Program-made: the position numbers and the translations under genes
Part shown: positions 1 through 4,298 of the stretch, one piece after another
Position numbering within the stretch: the stretch's first letter is position 1
How the letters are laid out: every line of letters starts with the position of its first letter
From: JBDSRX01 sp039929105
GTDB taxonomy: Bacteria; Patescibacteriota; Dojkabacteria; J137
DNA length: 8,916 nt
NCBI GenBank assembly: GCA_039929105.1
Contig: JBDSRX010000079.1
Location: 1 to 8,916 of the forward strand
Direction of reading: 5' to 3'
Notes under the pieces: generated by a model
Database searches by the model: none
Told to the model about the DNA's origin: nothing
The model's input: only the letters and a program-made list of their open reading frames with translations

Positions 1-90
1 GATTTAAACAAATATCCTTTCTTCACCTTTTATATATTCTTCTCTGGGGTTGCCTTCTTTGGACTATTGCTTAAATGGTTTAGAAGCTGA
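1..90 (+). CDS. C-terminal end of a probable membrane protein (partial, 5' truncated)
   Basis: Frame 1 is open from the first base to a TGA at 88-90 and encodes 29 residues. Most form one hydrophobic aromatic-rich segment (PFFTFYIFFSGVAFFGLLL) followed by a basic tail, KWFRS. This is what the last transmembrane helix of a polytopic inner-membrane protein with a cytoplasmic C-terminus looks like. The family cannot be named from so little; a UppP/BacA-like C-terminus is one loose possibility. The gene converges on the thioredoxin-like gene, with 23 bases between the two stop codons. Other frames here give no plausible protein. Uncertainty is considerable because of the short length. Confidence 0.5.
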   Translation, partial: DLNKYPFFTFYIFFSGVAFFGLLLKWFRS

Positions 91-118
91 TTGCAATTCT
101 CTTTGCGAGCATTCTAAA
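79..118. terminator. Imperfect hairpin between two convergent genes, possible bidirectional terminator
   Basis: TTTAGAAGC (79-87) pairs with GCATTCTAAA (109-118) with one bulged A at 111. After a three-base bulge (88-90), TTGCAA (91-96) pairs with TTGCGA (103-108) with one G-T wobble, leaving a six-base loop. The hairpin contains both stop codons. Neither strand has a clear T-run after it, so intrinsic termination is only a possibility. Confidence 0.33.
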
Positions 119-605
119 TTAATTGAGATAATACTCCGTCTAGCGTGTACAGGTTATACAATCCTACAATCTTCTTTAATAAATTTCCATTTGCATCTAC
201 TTCTACTAATGTGTGTTGAAGTGTAACTCCATATTTAACTTTCAATTCTCTTTCTAAATCGTAATCTGCTTTAAGAATATTTACATTTGAAGGAATATTT
301 CCAAGATTTGCTTTAATATTATCGTCTAATTGCTTACAAGAAGGGCACCAGCCTGCTGCAAAGAAAATTACATTTTTCTTATCTGAAGTAAGTTTATCTG
401 ATGAATAGGATGTGTATTCTCCTGGCTTCTGATTATCTTGAGAAATCGGTGAGGATACTGGTTCTTCTTCTCGTTTGCTCTTATTGATTTCGTTTGAATA
501 TAGCATTTCGTTAGCAACATTGTCTGAAATATGAGTTACATATATAAAAATAATTCCTATTACTACAAAAAACATTAAACCGACTAATACTGTTGCTGAT
601 TTCAT
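114..605 (-). CDS. Membrane-anchored thioredoxin-fold protein (CPSC active site)
   Basis: The protein has 163 residues. A single hydrophobic helix at about residues 5-24 has no lipobox cysteine and no clear cleavage site. A polar, charged linker (about 28-75) follows, then a compact thioredoxin domain (about 76-163) with the motif AAGWCPSC (C87 and C90). The expected topology is an N-terminal anchor with the domain outside the membrane, acting on disulfides of exported proteins; whether it oxidises, reduces or isomerises cannot be told. The position normally held by the cis-proline before the beta-strand (IPT in thioredoxin) reads QHT, putting His131 there. The gene starts nine bases after the stop of the upstream 155-aa gene, so the two are probably co-transcribed. 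No Shine-Dalgarno sequence precedes the ATG; the upstream bases are all A/T-rich. Fold assignment is secure, role is inferred. Confidence 0.88.
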   Translation of the reverse strand: MKSATVLVGLMFFVVIGIIFIYVTHISDNVANEMLYSNEINKSKREEEPVSSPISQDNQKPGEYTSYSSDKLTSDKKNVIFFAAGWCPSCKQLDDNIKANLGNIPSNVNILKADYDLERELKVKYGVTLQHTLVEVDANGNLLKKIVGLYNLYTLDGVLSQLI

Positions 606-614
606 ATTATTTAA

Positions 615-1082
615 TTAATAATCAATATTGTATATAGGTGAACTTAAGTGCCATTCTTCTTCTCCAAACGTTTCTCTTAATTTATCTCCTATTCTTGGAA
701 TACTTTTATATCCCTGTTTTTTATTTTCAAAAATAGCATTGTAAGAAGGTTCTCTCACTGTGTAGTATTCTTGATCTTCAGATATTTCTAGTCTTATTGA
801 AACACCGTAATCATCACTTGGATTACTCTTTGCAAATAAATATATCGAGCCTCTTTCTGTTTTAAAGACAGAAATATTATTTGTTTCTCTAAAATGGAAA
901 GATTTTAAATTTTCAAATAGATCCTCGTTTGTTCTCTTTATTATAAGAGCTTCTTTAATATTTTCTATCTTCACAAAATTAGTAATTTCCTTTAGTGCAT
1001 TTACAAGCCCAGGTATAGAGACTGTATTTTCAATCCCCTCAATAAACTCTTCAAATGTTTTTACTTTATAATCGATATCCAT
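615..1082 (-). CDS. Hypothetical soluble protein, 155 aa
   Basis: I do not recognise this protein. It has no signal peptide or membrane helix and is likely cytoplasmic. The N-terminal half looks helical (FEEFIEGIEN, LVNALKEITNF). The C-terminal half looks beta-rich (ISVFKTERGSIYLFAK, YGVSIRLEIS) and ends in an acidic/aromatic tail with EEEW and YNIDY. No catalytic or metal-binding motif stands out. It is the first gene of a minus-strand pair with the membrane-anchored thioredoxin, whose ATG lies nine bases beyond its TAA. A good sigma-70-like promoter lies immediately upstream. The reading frame is convincing from its length, its amino-acid composition and the tight spacing with its neighbour. 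A functional link to the thioredoxin is only suggested by the operon. Confidence 0.75.
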   Translation of the reverse strand: MDIDYKVKTFEEFIEGIENTVSIPGLVNALKEITNFVKIENIKEALIIKRTNEDLFENLKSFHFRETNNISVFKTERGSIYLFAKSNPSDDYGVSIRLEISEDQEYYTVREPSYNAIFENKKQGYKSIPRIGDKLRETFGEEEWHLSSPIYNIDY

Positions 1083-1088
1083 ACTTTT

Positions 1089-1117
1089 ATTCTCACATGG
1101 AAATATAAGGCAGTCAA
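1089..1117 (-). promoter_or_regulatory. Sigma-70-like promoter for the minus-strand pair, possibly leaderless
   Basis: On the minus strand TTGACT (1117-1112) is followed by exactly 17 bases and then GAGAAT (1094-1089), preceded by an extended -10 TGT. Only six bases (AAAAGT) separate this -10 from the ATG at 1082, so transcription would begin at or next to the start codon. An alternative -10, TATATT (1107-1102), would give a leader of roughly 13 nt containing a weak GTGAG, but it has no good -35. Confidence 0.5.
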
Positions 1118-1219
1118 CTTTATTTATTGATATGTAATAGAAGAAAAAATATAATAAAAATAATATTTAAAGATAATTTACAAAATCAAGACGAAAAATT
1201 CATGCTTAATTCACATCAT

Positions 1220-1248
1220 TTGATTAATATTAGTAAATAATTTATTAG
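1220..1248 (+). promoter_or_regulatory. Candidate promoter for the FMN-binding/ApbE/flavocytochrome operon
   Basis: TTGATT (1220-1225), a 17-base spacer and TATTAG (1243-1248) each match the sigma-70 consensus at four of six positions. Nine bases lie between the -10 and the ATG at 1258, so the predicted leader is only about one to three bases. An A/T palindrome, TAAATAATTTA, overlaps the spacer and -10, but in such AT-rich DNA this may be chance. Confidence 0.42.
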
Positions 1249-1257
1249 ACATAGTTT

Positions 1258-1770
1258 ATGGAAGAAGAAAAGAAAGTTTCAATACCGTTAGTAATTGGTG
1301 GTGTAGCAATAGTCGTTGTAGTTGCAGCTGGAGGAATATTTATTTCTTTAAATCAAAATCAAAGTGCGAATATCGCTACAGGTAGACAATTAGAATCAAT
1401 TACAAATAATTCAAACACAACTAGTAATAATACTGCAAATATGATGGGAGATAGCCCTACTATGATGTCTAACTCGTATAAAGACGGTACTTATACATCT
1501 AGTGGATCTTATGTATCGCCCGCAGGCAATGAATCTGTAGATGTAAGTATAACTGTAGCTAACGATACTGTAACAGGAGTAACAGTTACTCCAAAAGCAA
1601 CAGATTCTGAATCTCAAAGATATCAAAGTAAATTTGCTTTTGGAATCTCTTCTTTAGTTGTAGGAAAGAAAATTAGTGCTCTTAATGTCAGTAAAGTTAA
1701 TGGATCTTCTCTAACAAGTACTGGTTTTAATGCAGCATTGGCTAAGATTAGAACACAAGCACAATCCTAA
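1258..1770 (+). CDS. Membrane-anchored FMN-binding-domain protein (flavinylation substrate)
   Basis: The protein has 170 residues. A short charged N-terminus (MEEEKK) precedes one transmembrane helix (about 9-31) and then a low-complexity Asn/Thr/Ser/Met linker (about 32-72). The C-terminal FMN-binding domain (about 73-168) begins YKDGTYTSSGSYVSPAG, a typical start for the family also found in RnfG/NqrC. It ends NGSSLTSTGFNAAL, which aligns with the flavin-attachment motif SGATYTS-GF-x-AL. In that alignment the acceptor Thr is Ser151 and the preceding Ala is Ser150. FMN would be attached through a phosphoester bond by ApbE, encoded immediately downstream with a one-base overlap (TAATG). The likely role is a one-protein electron carrier outside the membrane, fed by the flavocytochrome two genes downstream. 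Family and topology are well supported; Ser flavinylation is inference. Confidence 0.88.
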   Translation: MEEEKKVSIPLVIGGVAIVVVVAAGGIFISLNQNQSANIATGRQLESITNNSNTTSNNTANMMGDSPTMMSNSYKDGTYTSSGSYVSPAGNESVDVSITVANDTVTGVTVTPKATDSESQRYQSKFAFGISSLVVGKKISALNVSKVNGSSLTSTGFNAALAKIRTQAQS

Positions 1771-2654
1771 TGAAATCTTTTGAATTTGAAGCAATTGGTA
1801 CTCATTGGTTTATCGAAGTATATGACGATATTGTCGCAAATGATTTCGAAATTATATTAGAAAAAATTGTCGAGCACTGCAAAGTTTTCGAAAATAATTA
1901 TTCCCGATTTAAAGATACGAGTCTTGTTTCTAAACTGAACAAAGACAAGGTTTTGAATAATCCATCCGCTGAATTTATTGAAATTTTAGAATTAGGTAAG
2001 AATGCTAAAGAGATTACTGATGGTCATTTTGACATTGCTGTTGGTAAAGTTTTAGAAAATAAAGGTTATGATGCTGTTTATAGTTTTAAAAGTAAAGAAA
2101 GTAAAATTGAAAAAGAAATTATATTTTCTAAAGATAAAATTGAACTAAGTGAAAATACTAGAATTGATTTTGGAGGGATAGGAAAAGGATATTTAATAGA
2201 CAGAGTAAGTGAGTTGATAATGAAAGAAGGAATTAAATACTTCTTTATAAATGCTGGTGGGGATATTTATGCAACAAGTAATGAAGATGAGCCCCTCGAA
2301 TTCGCCTTAGAGAATCCTTTTGCCTTAGATGAAATGATAGGAACAATAGAAATTAAAAATAAAGCCCTTGCCTCTTCTGCTGGAAATAGAAGAAAGTGGA
2401 AAGACCAAAAGGGGAAAGAGCATCACCATTTAATAGATATGAAAGATAATAAAAATATTAATACTGTAAAAGGTATTTTTATTGAAGGTACAACTACTAC
2501 AAATGCAGATATAGCAAGCACATGCTTATTTGTCTCACCAAAAGAAATGTACGATAAAATTGCTAAATTCTATGGAATTGATTATTTAGTTGTATATTCA
2601 GACAAATCTTTTTTAAAAACCGATAACTATAATGGTAAACTATTAAATACTTAA
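1770..2654 (+). CDS. apbE: ApbE-family FAD:protein FMN transferase
   Basis: The protein has 294 residues and transfers FMN from FAD to a Thr/Ser of target proteins in a Mg-dependent reaction. Family motifs are present in order: SRF (45-47) with a following SLVSKLN; DFGGIGKGYLID (133-144); INAGGDIY (160-167); ASSAGNRRKW (201-210); HHLID (219-223); and ADIASTCLF (246-254), corresponding to the metal-binding AD-x-x-ST segment. The natural target is the FMN-binding protein whose stop codon overlaps this ATG. There is no signal peptide or lipobox, although many ApbE proteins are exported lipoproteins. A longer start is excluded because an in-frame TAG lies at 1749-1751, seven codons upstream. No Shine-Dalgarno sequence is visible, so translational coupling through the TAATG overlap is likely. 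The enzyme is followed nine bases later by the flavocytochrome gene. Confidence 0.93.
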   Translation: MKSFEFEAIGTHWFIEVYDDIVANDFEIILEKIVEHCKVFENNYSRFKDTSLVSKLNKDKVLNNPSAEFIEILELGKNAKEITDGHFDIAVGKVLENKGYDAVYSFKSKESKIEKEIIFSKDKIELSENTRIDFGGIGKGYLIDRVSELIMKEGIKYFFINAGGDIYATSNEDEPLEFALENPFALDEMIGTIEIKNKALASSAGNRRKWKDQKGKEHHHLIDMKDNKNINTVKGIFIEGTTTTNADIASTCLFVSPKEMYDKIAKFYGIDYLVVYSDKSFLKTDNYNGKLLNT

Positions 2655-2663
2655 CAAACAATT

Positions 2664-3986
2664 ATGAGCAGAAAAGCAATCTTCTATCTAGTAATCGCAC
2701 TGTCTTTTGTGCCAATGGTTACAGCACCAGTAATAAGAATTATTACATCTCAATTTTTTGAATCTAAAGATATATATTGGATTGCTGGTTCTTTTTGTGG
2801 ACTATTAGGTTTTATGGTTTTAAATTGGCAATTTATCTTAGGAATTAAACCAATTTCTGCAATATTTACTATTGATGTTGTAGCTACAAACAGACTGCAC
2901 AAATGGTTTGGAATGTACGGCCTATTATTAATATTTGCACATCCAATATTTGTATTCGTTGAGTACATGACAAATAGGGGTATTAGTTTAGCCGGTATTT
3001 CTTTTGAAACTCAAACGGATATTAATATTTCCTATGGAAAGATTGCTATTACAATAATTATCTTAACTTGGCTATCTAGTTATTTAATAAGAAAGAACTT
3101 TAGCTTTAGAACTTGGAAACGATTACATTTACTCAACTTCTTAATAGTTCCGATTGTATTTTTGCACGCAAAGGACATGGGAACATTCTTAAACTCTACT
3201 GGTTTAAACGTTTACTTTAATATTTTAGTAGTTTTATACTTTGTAATAGTTATTTATAAAGTTCTCGAACAGCTTGGAGTATTAAGATATAAATTAAAAG
3301 TTGTAGAAGTTTCTAGAATAACTCACGATATTATTAAGATAGATTTAACACCAACTGGATTGCCTATACTTCCAGCTCCAGGTCAGTTTATTCAAATTCA
3401 ATTAGCTAAATTTGGAGAAACACATCCTTTTACAGTTTCTCATTACAATGAGATTACAAAACAAATTTCTATTTCTACAAAGGCCTCTGGATACTTTAGT
3501 AATAAATTAATTAATTTACAAAAAGACCAACAAGTATTTGTAAGTGGACCTTTTGGAGTGTTTACAAAACAAGCTTATTATAATAAGACTGATAAAGTTG
3601 TAATGATTGCTGGGGGAATTGGTATTACACCATTCTTAAGATTAGTAGAATTTATAGATAAAAATCCCGAAAAGTACAAAGAAGCTTTATTAGTATTTGG
3701 AAATAAAACTACAGCAGATCTAGCTTTTGTAGATTACTTTAAATCTGTTGAAGCAAAATCAAACCTAAAGGTTGTTAACGTTTTAAGCGGTGAAGCTACT
3801 CCAAAAGATGGATTTGAAATTGGATTTGTAACCAGTGATCTATTAAAGAAATATTTAAAAGAAGATTTACCTAACTATAAATTCTTCATATGTGGTCCAC
3901 CTATAATGATGACCAAGATCGAAGCTGATTTAATCTCTAAAGGTGTAAAGAAAGAAGATATTATGTGGGAAGACTTTTCTTTCTAA
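2664..3986 (+). CDS. Ferric-reductase-like transmembrane flavocytochrome with FAD/NAD(P)H domains
   Basis: The protein has 440 residues. Six hydrophobic helices (about 5-27, 38-60, 77-101, 124-142, 152-170, 182-204) form a ferric-reductase/NOX-type membrane domain. Two helices each carry a histidine pair: H79/H93 and H155/H168. Spacings of 14 and 13 suit two stacked b hemes. The cytoplasmic half is ferredoxin-reductase-like: an FAD segment with HPFTVS (254-259) and GPFG (295-298), an NAD(P)H segment GGIGITPF (317-324), CGPPIMM (410-416), and a C-terminal WEDFSF. It should move electrons from NAD(P)H through FAD and hemes to the outer face. Being third in the operon with an FMN-binding protein and ApbE points to the flavinylated protein as partner. 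The terminal acceptor (iron, oxygen, a quinone or another protein) cannot be read from the sequence. Confidence 0.9.
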   Translation: MSRKAIFYLVIALSFVPMVTAPVIRIITSQFFESKDIYWIAGSFCGLLGFMVLNWQFILGIKPISAIFTIDVVATNRLHKWFGMYGLLLIFAHPIFVFVEYMTNRGISLAGISFETQTDINISYGKIAITIIILTWLSSYLIRKNFSFRTWKRLHLLNFLIVPIVFLHAKDMGTFLNSTGLNVYFNILVVLYFVIVIYKVLEQLGVLRYKLKVVEVSRITHDIIKIDLTPTGLPILPAPGQFIQIQLAKFGETHPFTVSHYNEITKQISISTKASGYFSNKLINLQKDQQVFVSGPFGVFTKQAYYNKTDKVVMIAGGIGITPFLRLVEFIDKNPEKYKEALLVFGNKTTADLAFVDYFKSVEAKSNLKVVNVLSGEATPKDGFEIGFVTSDLLKKYLKEDLPNYKFFICGPPIMMTKIEADLISKGVKKEDIMWEDFSF

Positions 3987-3989
3987 GCA

Positions 3990-4011
3990 CGAAATTCGAA
4001 TATCGAAATCC
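3990..4011. repeat. Short CGAAAT/TTCGAA repeat cluster
   Basis: CGAAAT occurs at 3990-3995 and again at 4004-4009, with CGAATAT between them. TTCGA (3995-3999) and TCGAA (4003-4007) form an inverted repeat around a three-base centre. It begins four bases after the flavocytochrome stop codon. From memory, comparable TTCGAA/CGAAAT-rich tracts are common in intergenic DNA of candidate-phylum genomes; that comparison is unverified here. Confidence 0.45.
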
Positions 4012-4061
4012 AAAAGAATAACTGACATGGCTGATTTCTTTAGATTCTCGTGATTGGGGAG

Positions 4062-4261
4062 TTTGAGGGAAAATGCTTTTTGACTTCCACATCGACTCTT
4101 TCAAAAATCATTTACCCTCAAAACTTTTGCAGCACTTTTAGTTATAAAAGTGCGAAAGAATTAAACTAGCGCAAAGCAACCAAAGAGTAATTTACAATCT
4201 ATGATCTGAGGTGGTTACGGCTCTGCCGCAAATTTGTATTCCAATACAATGTCATCCATAG
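4062..4261 (+). ncRNA. Candidate structured RNA or structured DNA element of unknown class
   Basis: Hairpin 1 spans 4062-4122. TTTGAGGG pairs with CCCTCAAA (8 bp), then after an A-A mismatch AAATG pairs with CATTT (5 bp), then after a C-T mismatch TTTTTGA pairs with TCAAAAA (7 bp), closing a 17-base loop. Hairpin 2 (4124-4158), one base later, has GCACTTTTA paired with TAAAAGTGC (9 bp) around the tetraloop GTTA. Below a three-base bulge it has five more pairs (CTTTT with GAAAG, including one wobble). A third domain may be closed by CTATGAT (4199-4205) with ATCCATAG (4254-4261), enclosing a small GC hairpin (CGGC-TCT-GCCG, 4218-4228) and TTGTATT/AATACAA. It matches no RNA class I know (not RNase P, tmRNA, SRP or a common riboswitch). 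Strand and ends are undetermined; no convincing promoter was found for it. Confidence 0.42.
4234..4249. promoter_or_regulatory. Palindrome TTGTATTCCAATACAA, possible operator
   Basis: Two perfect 7-bp arms flank a CC centre, about 38 bases upstream of the -10 sequence of the secreted peptidase operon. The two-base centre suits a dimeric repressor or activator site better than an RNA hairpin, although a 6-bp stem with a TCCA loop is also possible within the larger folded segment. No regulator gene is present in the window. Confidence 0.3.
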
Positions 4262-4286
4262 CAAGAATCTGTTAATATCTTCACGA

Positions 4287-4294
4287 TATATATT
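4287..4294 (+). promoter_or_regulatory. TATA-type -10 element abutting the start of the peptidase gene
   Basis: TATATA/TATATT (4287-4294) lies four to six bases before the ATG at 4299, so a transcript starting at the usual distance would begin at or just after that ATG. There is no good -35 sequence at 16-18 bases upstream and no Shine-Dalgarno sequence. A start at the second ATG (4305) would leave a leader of only a few bases. Confidence 0.4.
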
Positions 4295-4298
4295 AACC

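Larger units (their letters stand above)
3987..4298. other. 312-bp gene-free region with repeat, hairpins and promoter
   Basis: No convincing open reading frame occurs on either strand; the only notable ATG (4027) meets a stop after eight codons. The region is visibly richer in G and C than the flanking genes. In order it holds a CGAAAT-type short repeat (3990-4011), a 20-bp stem hairpin (4062-4122), a second hairpin (4124-4158), a branched segment closed by CTATGAT/ATCCATAG (4199-4261) and a TATA-type -10 sequence directly before the next gene. No terminator with a T-run was found for the upstream operon. Confidence 0.75.

Noticed and set aside
88..90. TGA recoded as glycine (as in Gracilibacteria/Absconditabacteria)
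   Set aside because: No complete gene contains an in-frame TGA, and glycine is encoded by ordinary GGN codons throughout; the TGA at 88-90 works as a stop and reading through adds only nine uninformative residues.
1411..1626. Minus-strand open frame of 71 codons inside the FMN-binding gene
   Set aside because: It is antisense to a confidently assigned gene and its product is an Ile/Ser/Cys/Tyr/Arg-rich shadow with no domain or plausible start signal. The same holds for the antisense frames at 2750-2968, 4984-5274, 6707-6994, 7028-7267 and 7155-7394.
4025..4053. Short ORF ATG-GCT-GAT in the intergenic region
   Set aside because: It meets TGA after eight codons and has no ribosome-binding site; nothing supports a leader peptide.
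4061..4124. Hairpin 4062-4122 as an integron attC site
   Set aside because: The outer bases read GTTT...AAAAC, the reverse of the attC arrangement (RYYYAAC at the left, GTTRRRY at the right), and no cassette or integrase is present.
4124..4158. Hairpin 2 as the intrinsic terminator of the redox operon
   Set aside because: It is strong enough but is followed by GAATTAAAC rather than a T-run on the plus strand, and it lies over 130 bases from the stop codon.
4062..4261. RNase P RNA, tmRNA, SRP RNA, FMN or TPP riboswitch
   Set aside because: The conserved sequence blocks of these RNAs, as I know them, are absent.
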